This document shows positions 1 through 9,091 of a stretch of DNA of 32,975 bases, piece by piece. How positions within the stretch are numbered: the stretch's first letter is position 1; every line of letters starts with the position of its first letter. The stretch covers positions 1 to 32,975 of the forward strand of contig NZ_JAHENT010000109.1 of NCBI RefSeq assembly GCF_018609725.1, written 5' to 3'. Source of the stretch: Methanohalobium sp. (GTDB taxonomy: Archaea; Halobacteriota; Methanosarcinia; Methanosarcinales; Methanosarcinaceae). The notes below the pieces were generated by a model. The model did no database searches. It worked only from the letters and a program-made list of their open reading frames with translations, and was not told the origin of the DNA. The position numbers and the translations under genes are program-made.

Positions 1-1048
1 CTACCTCGACCATTGCTTTACTACATCTGGTCACTGCATCCACAGGTGGTGTCTCGAACATCGGTATTCCACCGACACCCATTCCCATGTTTACATGACA
101 GGGGATTGGTGATGATTCAACTGCTGACTTTACAAATGTGACAGCTCTTGCAAGGTTCCATGAAGTGCTGTGGCCAGTGCTGGTGTTACAAACAGGTCCA
201 AATAAATTCGCACCAGCCTTACCAAGTAGTGGTGCCTGTTCATGCGGCCAGAGACCTGCAAGTGTTGTTCCGTCGTATTCAAATTCTCCATGCATACCAA
301 GTATTGACTCTGATGCCATTCCAGCTTCGATATACATGTTCGGGAACCTCTTTCTGAGGGCTTCGATTGCATTCAAGGTTGCATAGAATTCTCCATCACC
401 GGCTGCCGCAATTGTATCAAAGTTTACACCGTCTGCAGCAGATTTATAGAGTTTATCTACTGTCCAGATCATGTCATTGGTCAGCTCATCAGCAGCACCT
501 TCTATCTGCTCCTTGGCTTCCTGGAGCTTGAATTCTCTCATAATATCCGATGGATTCTTGAACGGACCGTCCGGCTGGTAGTAGAGCCCCATGTTCGGCA
601 TTGCACCATACATCAGTGGAACGGTCATGTTCTGCTGGCAAACTTCCATGGTCTGGCATTCCTGTGAAACCACTGGTTTTACAGGTTTGAAACTGTAGTC
701 GATGTGTCCCAGTTCCATGGTATCGGTACCGAAAGCACGTTCGTGGGTCATGACACCGGTCAATCTGCTTGCAGGTATTCCGGTACCGCTGTTACCCTGA
801 TCTCCATCGATTCTTAAAGTACCGATATCGTGGGTCACAGGTACTTCGTTACCTGCATCGACACTCACCATCTTTTGGGGAGACATCAGGATGTCTGCGA
901 TTTTTTCTTTGTCATCATCGCTGAGTGCTGGTATTCCACCAAGTTCAGCAGCATCGTTTGTACCTGCTTCGATGTCTTCCATTATCCTGTCTTTGGAATG
1001 GTATTCTGTGGTAGAATCTCCCATTCTTATTCTGTATCCTTTTGCCAT
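1..1048 (-). CDS. mtbB: Dimethylamine:corrinoid methyltransferase MtbB (partial, 3' end outside window)
   Basis: MtbB demethylates dimethylamine and passes the methyl group to the cobalt of corrinoid protein MtbC, the first step of methanogenesis from dimethylamine; it is cytoplasmic. I translated the minus strand from the ATG at 1048-1046: 349 codons are open to the window edge. The sequence matches the family as I remember it, with [19 protein letters not shown] near the N-terminus, [20 protein letters not shown], and SKAMVEV as the last residues seen. Family members carry an in-frame UAG for pyrrolysine near codon 356, which would fall about six codons beyond the edge, so the residue itself cannot be seen here. 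A ribosome site (AGGGGGAT) lies before the ATG, 22 bases after the mtbC stop, so the two genes form an operon. MttB and MtmB are unrelated in sequence and do not fit. Confidence 0.93.
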   Translation of the reverse strand, partial: MAKGYRIRMGDSTTEYHSKDRIMEDIEAGTNDAAELGGIPALSDDDKEKIADILMSPQKMVSVDAGNEVPVTHDIGTLRIDGDQGNSGTGIPASRLTGVMTHERAFGTDTMELGHIDYSFKPVKPVVSQECQTMEVCQQNMTVPLMYGAMPNMGLYYQPDGPFKNPSDIMREFKLQEAKEQIEGAADELTNDMIWTVDKLYKSAADGVNFDTIAAAGDGEFYATLNAIEALRKRFPNMYIEAGMASESILGMHGEFEYDGTTLAGLWPHEQAPLLGKAGANLFGPVCNTSTGHSTSWNLARAVTFVKSAVESSPIPCHVNMGMGVGGIPMFETPPVDAVTRCSKAMVEV

Positions 1049-1070
1049 TGTTTACAATCCCCCTGTCGAT

Positions 1071-1724
1071 TTATTTGGATGCACCGAGTTTTTCTTTGGT
1101 CTTGTTTACTGCTATACTTGCGTTTTCTGCATAGATGTCGGCACCTATCTTGTCTGCCCATGCCTGGGTTGCTGGTGCTCCACCTACCATGACAACGATA
1201 TCGTCTCTCATACCGGATTCTTTGAGAAGCTCGATGATGTCCTTCTGTCCCGGTAGTGTTGTGGTCATGAGTGCAGAGATTCCGACTACATTGGCGTTGT
1301 ATTCTTTTATCTTGTCGATAAAGTCCTGTGCAGGTACATCTCTTCCGATATCATAGACTTCAAATCCGGATGCCTGCAGCATTGTGGACACGATGGATTT
1401 ACCGATGTCGTGTACATCTCCTTCTACTGTACCATTGATAACTACACCAAGTGGTTTGCCTCTGGATTCCTGAGGCATGTCCTCTTCAAGTGTTTTGACA
1501 GCATCTGTCATGGCTTCGGCTGCCATCATCACATGCGGTAAGAACAGTTTACCTCTCTCAAACCTCATTCCGACTTCGTTCATGCCGGCTGCAAGGCCGT
1601 TTTCTATGATGTCTGAAGCCTCGAGGTCGCCTCTGGCTTTGTTTACCGCTTCCAGTACGTTATCCTTCTTGCAGGATATTATAGCATCAGCTACTTCTTT
1701 TAATAATGCTTCTCTTTCTGCTAT
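1071..1724 (-). CDS. mtbC: Dimethylamine corrinoid protein MtbC, apparently starting at AUA
   Basis: Small cobalamin protein that carries the methyl group from MtbB to the CoM methyltransferase MtbA. The B12-binding signature GDVHDIG (D-x-H-x-x-G), SALMTTT and GGAP are all present, after an N-terminal helical cap. The reading frame continues well upstream of the first ATG (1583): RGDLEASDIIENGLAAG and earlier residues are typical of the cap domain, and starting at 1583 would remove it. No ATG, GTG or TTG occurs in frame between the upstream stop and 1583. An ATA at 1724-1722, five bases after a strong GGGGGGAG ribosome site, gives 217 residues, the usual family length, so I use it as start. 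Assignment to MtbC rather than MttC rests mainly on its position directly before mtbB. Confidence 0.85.
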   Translation of the reverse strand: MAEREALLKEVADAIISCKKDNVLEAVNKARGDLEASDIIENGLAAGMNEVGMRFERGKLFLPHVMMAAEAMTDAVKTLEEDMPQESRGKPLGVVINGTVEGDVHDIGKSIVSTMLQASGFEVYDIGRDVPAQDFIDKIKEYNANVVGISALMTTTLPGQKDIIELLKESGMRDDIVVMVGGAPATQAWADKIGADIYAENASIAVNKTKEKLGASK

Positions 1725-1765
1725 CGATACTCCCCCCTTTTTTACTAAATAGGGATTTAAACTAA

Positions 1766-1837
1766 GTTAGGGTTGTGTAATAACAGTTCTTCTAAACCCT
1801 AATCATGTACTGTTAACACACTCCACACAAACCTAAC
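1766..1837 (-). promoter_or_regulatory. Nested hairpin in the mtbC-mtbB leader
   Basis: Arms GTTAGGGTTGTGT (1766-1778) and ACACAAACCTAAC (1825-1837) pair with one mismatch; an inner perfect stem TAACAGT (1781-1787) with ACTGTTA (1809-1815) closes a 21-base loop. With a TATA box at 1859-1868 on the minus strand, transcription should begin near 1835, so the hairpin would occupy the very 5' end of a leader of roughly 110 bases. Long leaders are known for methylamine genes of Methanosarcina; a role for this hairpin in stability or control is inference. Confidence 0.55.
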
Positions 1838-1858
1838 AAAAGAAAACATTGTTAAGTA

Positions 1859-1868
1859 TTATATTTAA
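1859..1868 (-). promoter_or_regulatory. TATA box for mtbC-mtbB
   Basis: The minus strand reads CCTTAAATATAATACTT here, a good archaeal TATA box, 135 bases before the proposed mtbC start. The 433-base gap between mtbC and hdrA (1725-2157) otherwise holds only AT-rich sequence, the leader hairpin and the hdrA promoter. Confidence 0.5.
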
Positions 1869-2040
1869 GGTTTGTTTCTTATAGGAGAGTAAGAATATTT
1901 ATGTAAATTAAATTGAGAATTTAACTTCCTCTAAATAAAAAATTGAATTAAAAACTAATTAATTATAAGCTTTAATAAGAATTATTGTCCCCTTAATAAA
2001 TGTTTACTTTTTATTTATTTGAAGTTGATTTCAAGGGTAT

Positions 2041-2050
2041 AGTATATAAA
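2041..2050 (+). promoter_or_regulatory. TATA box for hdrA-polyferredoxin
   Basis: AGTATATAAA lies 108-117 bases before the hdrA ATG and is the best TATA-like sequence in this AT-rich gap. It would give a leader of about 80 bases. Confidence 0.4.
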
Positions 2051-2157
2051 AGAGAAAATGAATATAGGATGTATCAAAGCTTATTATTTAACATTTTGTT
2101 CTAACCTGCTTTTTTAATTAAAAGAATTATACTAAATCAATAACGGAGTACAAGGGC

Positions 2158-4527
2158 ATGAAAATTGGAATATATATATGCCACTGTGGTTTAAATATTG
2201 CACATGTTATAAATATGGATATCCTGCAGGACAAAATAAAAAATGAATTTGAAGATATTGAAATTGTCAGGGATATACAGTTCATGTGTTCTGATACAGG
2301 ACAGGATGCAATAATAGAAGATATAAAAGAGCATAATATAGACAGAGTACTTATAGCAGCATGTTCTCCCAAATTACATGAAAAAACATTCCAGCAAGTA
2401 ATTGAAAATGCAGGAGTAAACCCATATTTGCTGGAAATTGTAAATATCAGGGAACAATGTTCATGGGTGCATAAACAACATCCAGAAATGGCAACTCAAA
2501 AAGCCTTTGATCAGATCAAAATGGGGGTTGCCAAACTGAAAAACCTTGAACCACTTGAAGTAAAAAAGGTTCCAATTAACAGGGATATCCTTGTTATCGG
2601 TGGTGGGGTAGCCGGGATAGAAGCAGCGCTTAATTTAGCCGATGCAGGTTATTATGTATATATGGTTGAAAAAGAACCCAGTATAGGCGGGAAGATGGCG
2701 CTTTTGAATGAAGTTTTCCCTACGAATGATTGTTCCATCTGTGTCCTTGCCCCGAAAATGACAGAAGTATCCAATCACCCAAACATAGAACTTTATACAA
2801 ATTCAGAAATAACCGAAATAACAGGTTCAGTAGGAAATTTCATTGTAAAAGGATTAAAAAAACCCAGGTATGTTTCTGAGGACAAATGTAAGGGCTGTAT
2901 AGAAGAGTGTTCCAGTGTATGCCCAGTTGAAATATCCAATCCATTTGATTATGGTATAGGAAAAATAAAAGCCATAAGTATGCCGTTCCCTCAGGCTGTT
3001 CCCCAGTGTGCATATATCAATGACGAGTACTGTGTGGGTTGTGGATTGTGCAGACAGGTATGTCCTGCTGATGCTGTAGATTATGAACAAAAAGAAGAAG
3101 AATTTTTCTTTAACACAGGTGCAGTTATTGTAGCTACAGGATACAATGTATTTGATGCTTCACGTAAAGAAGAATACGGCTACAGCAAATATCCTGATGT
3201 GATTACTAATATGGAACTGGAGCGTATGATAAATGCATCAGGTCCAACACACGGAAAAGTAGTAGTTCCTTCTACCAGAGAAACTCCTCAAAAAGTTGCT
3301 TTTATACATTGTGTCGGTTCAAGAGATGAAACTGTAGGAAATCCCTATTGTTCAAAAGTATGCTGTATGTCAGCTATAAAAAATGCTCAATTGCTAAAAG
3401 AAAGACATCCAGAAATGGACATCAGACTCCACTATATAGATATAAGAGCATCAGGTGAAATGTATGAGGAATATTATACAAACGCTCAATCAATGGGCAT
3501 CCAGTTTGTAAGGGGTAAAGTCGCTGAAATACAAGAGGATAACAGCGGAAAGCCGGTTCTCAGGTATGAAGACACACTTGAAAACAATATTTTTGAAGAA
3601 ACCTATGACCTTGTAGTCCTTTCAGTTGGACTCGAGACGAATAAAGATGAAAAAATTTCCAGTATGCTGAATTTGAGCACACGTTCGGACGGATTTTATA
3701 CCGTGTCCCATCCAAAAATGCGTCCTGTTGAATCCAATATCGATGGTGTATATATTGCAGGTTGTGCATCAGGACCAAAAGAAATACAGATATCAATCGC
3801 TCAAGGCAGTGCTGCAGCATCCAAAGCCATGCAGCTTTTGAGCAAGGGTGAACTTGAAACTGACCCGATGAGTGCTTTTGTAGATACCGATAAATGTACA
3901 GGATGCGGCATCTGTCAGGATGTATGCAAATTCGGAAAAATTAAACTTTATGACCATAAAGCGGAAGTTGATGAACTCTCCTGCCACGGATGCGGTTCAT
4001 GCAGTGCAGCATGTCCAGAAGATGCCATATATATGCGAAACCAGACAGACGCACAGATACATTCCCAGATAGAAGCGGCTCTTGAAGTTAAAGATGAATT
4101 TCCTTTGATTGTAAGTTTTCTATGTAACTGGTGCAGCTACGCCTGTGCAGACCTTGCAGGAACATCTCGCATCCAGTATTCTACAAACATCAGGGTCATC
4201 AGAGTCATGTGTGCAGGACGTGTAGACCCAGAATTCGTACTTACCGCTTTTGAAAAAGGTGCTGATGGTGTCATGGTTTCAGGTTGCCGTCTCGGAGAAT
4301 GCCATTATGTATATGGGAACTACAATGCAAAACAGAGAATGGACGTCCTAAAAGATGTGCTGGAAGAGATTGATATAAACCCTAACCGTCTTAAAGTTGA
4401 ATGGATATCCGCATCTGAATGCAACAGGTTTGCTGAATCCATAGAAAATTTTGTTAAGGAACTGGAAAAAATAGGTCCAATAGGTTCTGAAATCCTGGAG
4501 GCACCAAATGCAGAACACACCGGATGA
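2158..4527 (+). CDS. hdrA: Heterodisulfide reductase subunit A fused to an MvhD domain
   Basis: HdrA is the FAD and iron-sulfur core of soluble heterodisulfide reductase (CoM-S-S-CoB) and can split electrons between heterodisulfide and ferredoxin. In the 789 residues I see: an N-terminal CHC motif (8-10), the FAD loop VIGGGVAG (146-153), the HdrA cysteine motif DCSICVLAPKM (from 191), an inserted ferredoxin domain (C244-C255 and C292-C302), the HCVGSRDE motif (C385) followed by YCSKVCC, a second two-cluster ferredoxin (C580-C590 and about 608-621), and a C-terminal MvhD/FlpD-like domain from about 649 (FLCNWCSYACADLAG), which binds [2Fe-2S] in its relatives. The MvhD fusion implies docking to an electron donor other than a dedicated hydrogenase, possibly F420-linked. 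No hdrB or hdrC is in the window. The 3' end overlaps the polyferredoxin gene by 20 bases. Confidence 0.92.
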   Translation: MKIGIYICHCGLNIAHVINMDILQDKIKNEFEDIEIVRDIQFMCSDTGQDAIIEDIKEHNIDRVLIAACSPKLHEKTFQQVIENAGVNPYLLEIVNIREQCSWVHKQHPEMATQKAFDQIKMGVAKLKNLEPLEVKKVPINRDILVIGGGVAGIEAALNLADAGYYVYMVEKEPSIGGKMALLNEVFPTNDCSICVLAPKMTEVSNHPNIELYTNSEITEITGSVGNFIVKGLKKPRYVSEDKCKGCIEECSSVCPVEISNPFDYGIGKIKAISMPFPQAVPQCAYINDEYCVGCGLCRQVCPADAVDYEQKEEEFFFNTGAVIVATGYNVFDASRKEEYGYSKYPDVITNMELERMINASGPTHGKVVVPSTRETPQKVAFIHCVGSRDETVGNPYCSKVCCMSAIKNAQLLKERHPEMDIRLHYIDIRASGEMYEEYYTNAQSMGIQFVRGKVAEIQEDNSGKPVLRYEDTLENNIFEETYDLVVLSVGLETNKDEKISSMLNLSTRSDGFYTVSHPKMRPVESNIDGVYIAGCASGPKEIQISIAQGSAAASKAMQLLSKGELETDPMSAFVDTDKCTGCGICQDVCKFGKIKLYDHKAEVDELSCHGCGSCSAACPEDAIYMRNQTDAQIHSQIEAALEVKDEFPLIVSFLCNWCSYACADLAGTSRIQYSTNIRVIRVMCAGRVDPEFVLTAFEKGADGVMVSGCRLGECHYVYGNYNAKQRMDVLKDVLEEIDINPNRLKVEWISASECNRFAESIENFVKELEKIGPIGSEILEAPNAEHTG

Positions 4528-5857
4528 AAACGGAAACACGAATGAACAGGAAGACCCCATCACAGTAACAAAGGACATGGATGTTCAGGGTTCACATTTT
4601 ATCTATATACAGTCAACTGAAAAATCCAGAAAAAAACTGGATTATGATTACAAACGCTGTACCGGGTGTGGTCTGTGTGTGAAAATTTGCCCTACTCAAG
4701 CACTTGAACTTGGACCCATGCATGAAATTGCTACAGGAATGGATGCACCACCGGTTACATTGGATATAGAAAAATGCACGTTCTGTGGTATGTGTTCAAA
4801 ATTCTGTCCTGTGAACGCATTCAAAATGGAAACAAGTGGTGATGTTCCATCTGAAGATTCCTACCCTGAATTTGATTCTTATGTCAAAATCAATGAAAAC
4901 TGCCTCCCGTGCCTTCTCTGTGAATCATCATGTCCTGAAGACGCAATAGAAGTAAAACTTAACATACCTAAAAAAGAGGATATCGCACCGTTTGATGAGA
5001 ATGCTGAAGGTGAAATTGAAATAGACACAGAAAAATGCAACCTTTGCGGTTTATGTTCGCATTTCTGTGATGCCTTTATAATGCTTGAAAAAGAACCAAG
5101 CCCCACTGACCCATCACCCTTTGAACAGTTAATGGTAGATGAAGATGAATGCGATTACTGTATGCTGTGCCAAGACCTATGTCCAGAAGATGCCATAAAA
5201 GTGAAAGGTAAAAAACCCTGCGAACCACCAGCCATAGAAGGGGGAGTGCATATAGATGAGGATAAATGCACTCGATGCGGCTGGTGCAGAGAAGTCTGCC
5301 CCTATAATGCAGTGGAAATCAAAAAACCGTTTGAAGGAGAGATTACACTAAAAGAGAACAATATAAAACGCTGTGACCCTCACGGTTGTCAGGCATGTTT
5401 TAATGTATGTCCAGCACATTTGTGGTATGTTCCAGAAGACAAAAACATCGCGATGAAAGAGGATTACTGTATTTATTGTGGAGCATGTGAAAATGCATGT
5501 CCTGAAAACGTTATGAGTGTTAAGAGAACTCAAGTACATCATACCAAAATTCCTAGTGCTCCATGGGCTTCCCAATGGGAGGATGCTATTGAATCGATGA
5601 TAACGTCAAAACGAAAAAATCCGGATACATCCCGTACAATTGAAGTTGAAAAAGAACCATCAAAAGAGCATGAAGAAGTAGAATTTCCAGAAATCGATGA
5701 ATCGCTGTTAAAAGCTGCAAGAGAGCGTATAAACTCCACAAAACCGGCACTTAAAAATATAAATGTAAGGCGAAAATGGGAAAAAGAACCATCAAAAGAA
5801 ACCAGAAAAGAAGTTAGAAAGAAATTTAAAAACATAAAGGAGAGTAGTGGTAAATAA
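4508..5857 (+). CDS. Polyferredoxin with eight [4Fe-4S] motifs
   Basis: Electron-carrying iron-sulfur protein. Between residues 51 and about 331 I count eight cysteine motifs, mostly C-x2-C-x2-C-x3-C (for example CTGCGLCVKICP, CTFCGMCSKFCP, CTRCGWCREVCP, CIYCGACENACP). Two deviate: the fourth ends in CD instead of CP, and the seventh reads CDPHGCQACFNVCP with a longer first gap. The last 115 residues have no cysteines and are rich in Lys and Glu, probably a flexible tail. The start ATG lies inside the hdrA end with a good ribosome site (GGAGG), which indicates translational coupling. The hdrA-polyferredoxin pairing without hdrBC resembles one of the hdr loci of Methanosarcina, so it likely wires HdrA to ferredoxin or another donor. 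Confidence 0.88.
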   Translation: MQNTPDENGNTNEQEDPITVTKDMDVQGSHFIYIQSTEKSRKKLDYDYKRCTGCGLCVKICPTQALELGPMHEIATGMDAPPVTLDIEKCTFCGMCSKFCPVNAFKMETSGDVPSEDSYPEFDSYVKINENCLPCLLCESSCPEDAIEVKLNIPKKEDIAPFDENAEGEIEIDTEKCNLCGLCSHFCDAFIMLEKEPSPTDPSPFEQLMVDEDECDYCMLCQDLCPEDAIKVKGKKPCEPPAIEGGVHIDEDKCTRCGWCREVCPYNAVEIKKPFEGEITLKENNIKRCDPHGCQACFNVCPAHLWYVPEDKNIAMKEDYCIYCGACENACPENVMSVKRTQVHHTKIPSAPWASQWEDAIESMITSKRKNPDTSRTIEVEKEPSKEHEEVEFPEIDESLLKAARERINSTKPALKNINVRRKWEKEPSKETRKEVRKKFKNIKESSGK

Positions 5858-5914
5858 TATTTTAATACAGGCTGTTTTATTTAAAAGGATAAAATCAACG
5901 GTGTGATATTATTC

Positions 5915-7819
5915 ATGAGTGAAAAATTCGACTACGAAAAACTTGGATTAAAATGTGGTCTTGAAATTCATCAACAACTGGACACACATGAAAAATTGTT
6001 CTGCAGATGCCCTACTAAATTAAGAGGTACCAATGATTCAAATCTGGAATTTTTCAGGTATATACGTCCGACTGCCAGTGAAATGGGTAAAACTGACCTT
6101 GCAGCACTTGAACAATCAAAACTTAATAGAAAATACATTTACAAAGCCTATGATTCCACATGCCTGGTTGAATATGATGAAGAGCCACCAAACGAGATTG
6201 ATAAAGAAGCTCTCAATACTTCACTTACAATCACAAAGCTTCTGAATATGCAGCCTGTTGACCAGATGCATGTCATGCGAAAGATTGTAGTCGATGGTTC
6301 CAACACCACCGGATTCCAGAGAACAGCTTTCCTTGCAAGTGGTGGGTTTCTGGAAACTTCAAATGGTTATGTAGGTATGGACAGCCTGTGTCTTGAAGAA
6401 GAATCCGCCCGTATAATTGAACAAAATACTGATTCTACAAAATATTCCCTTGATCGTCTGGGTATTCCGCTTGTTGAAATCGGAACTGCTCCAGATATAC
6501 ATTCACCCCAACAAGCAAGGGAAACTGCACAGCTTATAGGTATGCTTTTAAGGTCAACAGGAAAGGTTAAAAGAGGATTGGGAACAATCCGTCAGGATGT
6601 TAATATATCCATAGCAAAAGGGGCACGTATCGAAATAAAAGGAGTTCAATCGCTTGAACAAATAGAATCCATTGTTGAAAATGAAGTTGAAAGGCAGATT
6701 AATTTGATAAAAATAAGGGATGAACTCCTGCAAAAAGGAGCCCATGTTAATGAAAATATGTATGATGTGTCAGAGGTTTTTGCAGATACACAATCCAAGA
6801 TAATAAAAAAAGCTCTTAAAAAAGGAAAAGTAATTGCAGGAGTTTTACCGGGATTTGCAGGATTTATAGGAAAAGAAATCCAGCCCGGTAGACGTCTTGG
6901 TACTGAGTTTTCAGACCGTGCAAAAACATCAGGTGTAGGTGGAATTTTCCATACAGATGAACTTCCAAATTACGGCATAACAGAAGATGAAATTGAGTCT
7001 CTTTGTGAATACGTAGATGCAGGAGATAATGATGCTGTAGTTCTTGTCTCTGACAATGAGAAACGCTCCTTTAGTGCAATAGAAAGCGTTATCCAGCGTG
7101 CTAAAGAAGCTCTTGAAGGTGTACCGGAAGAAACTCGTAAAGCATTACCTGATGGAAATAACTCATACATGAGACCTCTTCCCGGTGCTGCACGTATGTA
7201 TCCTGAAACCGACGTTCCTCAAGTCGAAATATCCAGAGAATATTTTGAATCCATTGAAATGCCCGAACTGTTAAGTGATAAGATAAACCGGTTTAAACAG
7301 GAATTTGGATTGAATCAGGAACTTGCGGAAAAAGTTGTCCAGTCAAAGGATTTGCCTCTGTTTGAAGATATAATGCGGACGTTTAAGTATAGTTCAAATA
7401 TAAATGCCACGATAGTAGCAAGAACTCTAACCGGTACAGTACCCGAACTTAGAAGAGAAGGTGTAGAGGTTGACAGCATAAAAGATGAACATTTTTTCCA
7501 GTTGTTTGAACTTGTTGAAGATGGAAAAACTGCAAAAGAGGGAATTGAAGAAATACTGAAAAAACTTGCAGATAATCCCGAATTGAGTGCTGAAAATGCT
7601 GCATCCGAACTTGGATTAACAGGTGTTGATACATCAGAAATTGAAAAATTTGTAGATGAAGTTATTGATAACAGAGAGGAGTTTGTACAGGAAAAAGGTT
7701 TAGATGCTGTTGGACCCCTTATGGGTGTAGTTATGGGTGAGTTTCGCGGCAAAGCTGATGGAAAACAGGTGAGCAGCATATTAAAACAAAAAATCGAGGA
7801 ATACCTCAGCCAACAATAA
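5915..7819 (+). CDS. gatE: Glu-tRNA(Gln) amidotransferase subunit E
   Basis: Archaeal GatE, the kinase/transamidase subunit of GatDE, converts Glu-tRNA(Gln) to Gln-tRNA(Gln) with ammonia from GatD. The start region [13 protein letters not shown] with KLFCRCP is the GatB/GatE family signature, and length (634 residues) fits GatE, which is longer than GatB because of an inserted AspRS-like domain in the middle; a helical YqeY-like tail ends the protein. I chose ATG 5915 instead of GTG 5903, because GGTGTGAT at 5900-5907 is a plausible ribosome site for it. gatD is not in the window. The gene sits alone, 57 bases after the polyferredoxin and 171 before carA. Confidence 0.93.
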   Translation: MSEKFDYEKLGLKCGLEIHQQLDTHEKLFCRCPTKLRGTNDSNLEFFRYIRPTASEMGKTDLAALEQSKLNRKYIYKAYDSTCLVEYDEEPPNEIDKEALNTSLTITKLLNMQPVDQMHVMRKIVVDGSNTTGFQRTAFLASGGFLETSNGYVGMDSLCLEEESARIIEQNTDSTKYSLDRLGIPLVEIGTAPDIHSPQQARETAQLIGMLLRSTGKVKRGLGTIRQDVNISIAKGARIEIKGVQSLEQIESIVENEVERQINLIKIRDELLQKGAHVNENMYDVSEVFADTQSKIIKKALKKGKVIAGVLPGFAGFIGKEIQPGRRLGTEFSDRAKTSGVGGIFHTDELPNYGITEDEIESLCEYVDAGDNDAVVLVSDNEKRSFSAIESVIQRAKEALEGVPEETRKALPDGNNSYMRPLPGAARMYPETDVPQVEISREYFESIEMPELLSDKINRFKQEFGLNQELAEKVVQSKDLPLFEDIMRTFKYSSNINATIVARTLTGTVPELRREGVEVDSIKDEHFFQLFELVEDGKTAKEGIEEILKKLADNPELSAENAASELGLTGVDTSEIEKFVDEVIDNREEFVQEKGLDAVGPLMGVVMGEFRGKADGKQVSSILKQKIEEYLSQQ

Positions 7820-7927
7820 TTAATCGGTAAGTTTTAAAATTAATTAGTTTAAACCCATGTTTACTTCTGTTTCAGGGAATTTTGTCAAGTATTCAATCAA
7901 ATATATATTGTATGAAATAATACGGGT

Positions 7928-7961
7928 CTGGAAAATATATTTCCAGCACAATACTTATAAG
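7928..7961 (+). promoter_or_regulatory. carA promoter with an upstream palindrome
   Basis: CTGGAAA (7928-7934) and TTTCCAG (7940-7946) form a perfect 7-base inverted repeat around a 5-base spacer. Immediately downstream is the TATA box CTTATAAG (7954-7961), which would start transcription near 7983, only about 8 bases before the carA ATG. A dyad abutting the upstream side of TATA suggests a regulator acting on the carAB-argG operon; which one is unknown. Confidence 0.5.
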
Positions 7962-7990
7962 CTATTCTTTACATTTAATGGCAGGTTCTA

Positions 7991-9091
7991 ATGATGGATG
8001 CAGTATTAGGATTAGAAGACGGTACAATCGTAAAAGGCACTGGAATTGGCAGTGAAGGTGCAGTCAGTGGTGAACTTGTTTTTACAACTCTCTACACCGG
8101 ATATGAAGAAGCGATGACAGACCCTTCATATAAAGGTCAGATATTGATGTTCACCTATCCCTTGATAGGTAACTATGGTGTAAGCGGTGAAAATTTCCAG
8201 TCTGAGAATATACAGACCGACGGAATTGTTGTCAGAGAGGCATGTAGCAGTCCTTATCATTATAAATCTACAAGAAATTATAACCAACTATTGCAGGATG
8301 AAGGGGTACCGGGTATTGCAGGAGTAGATACCCGAATGCTTACCATAAAAACAAGAGAAACAGGTGCAATGCGTGCAGCACTTATAAACGGAAGCGATGA
8401 CGGTGATGAAGCAGTAAATCTTGCACGTAAACAACCCTATATATCAGATGTGGATTTGATATCCAAAGTTACCTGCCAGGAACCATATCATATTAAAAGT
8501 GAAAAGTCGGTTTTTGGTAAATCAAAACATGCTGTTGTCATCGACCTTGGTCTGAAAAGAAATATCCTTTCAAGTCTTTTGGCTCGAGGTATCGATGTTA
8601 CAGTAGTCCCTGCAAACACATCCACCTCAATGATTGAAGCCTATGAACCTGATTTTATTTTCCTTACCAACGGACCCGGTGACCCTTTGCAAGCAAAAGG
8701 TGCAATATCAGCAGTTAATGAATTTGCTGGAAAACTTCCAATAATCGGAATCTGTTTTGGAAACCAGATAATATCTCTTGCTCTTGGTGCAAATACCTAT
8801 AAACTTAAATTCGGCCACAGAGGAGCAAACCAGCCGGTAAAAGACCTTGAAACCGGTAAAGTGTATATCACATCACAAAATCATGGTTTTGCAGTAGATG
8901 GACAATCTCTTGATGCCACTGACCTTTCTGTCACACAGGTTAATGCCAATGATAATACTGTTGAAGGAGTGGCTCATGAATATCTTGATATATACAGTGT
9001 CCAGTATCATCCAGAGGCAAATCCGGGTCCATGGGATACTGAAAAACTGTTTTTTGACAGGGTTGTTAAGACCATAGGAGGTGATCTATGA
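7991..9091 (+). CDS. carA: Carbamoyl phosphate synthase small (glutaminase) subunit
   Basis: CarA hydrolyses glutamine and channels ammonia to CarB to make carbamoyl phosphate for arginine and pyrimidines. The N-terminal CarA domain shows [16 protein letters not shown]; the C-terminal class I glutaminase shows [16 protein letters not shown] with the nucleophile C255, GHRGANQPV, and the catalytic pair in QYHPE (H340, E342). The residue after CFG is Asn where the E. coli enzyme has His (CLGHQ). At 366 residues it is of normal length. Its TGA overlaps the carB ATG (ATGA). Two adjacent ATGs (7991, 7994) are possible starts. Confidence 0.95.
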   Translation: MMDAVLGLEDGTIVKGTGIGSEGAVSGELVFTTLYTGYEEAMTDPSYKGQILMFTYPLIGNYGVSGENFQSENIQTDGIVVREACSSPYHYKSTRNYNQLLQDEGVPGIAGVDTRMLTIKTRETGAMRAALINGSDDGDEAVNLARKQPYISDVDLISKVTCQEPYHIKSEKSVFGKSKHAVVIDLGLKRNILSSLLARGIDVTVVPANTSTSMIEAYEPDFIFLTNGPGDPLQAKGAISAVNEFAGKLPIIGICFGNQIISLALGANTYKLKFGHRGANQPVKDLETGKVYITSQNHGFAVDGQSLDATDLSVTQVNANDNTVEGVAHEYLDIYSVQYHPEANPGPWDTEKLFFDRVVKTIGGDL

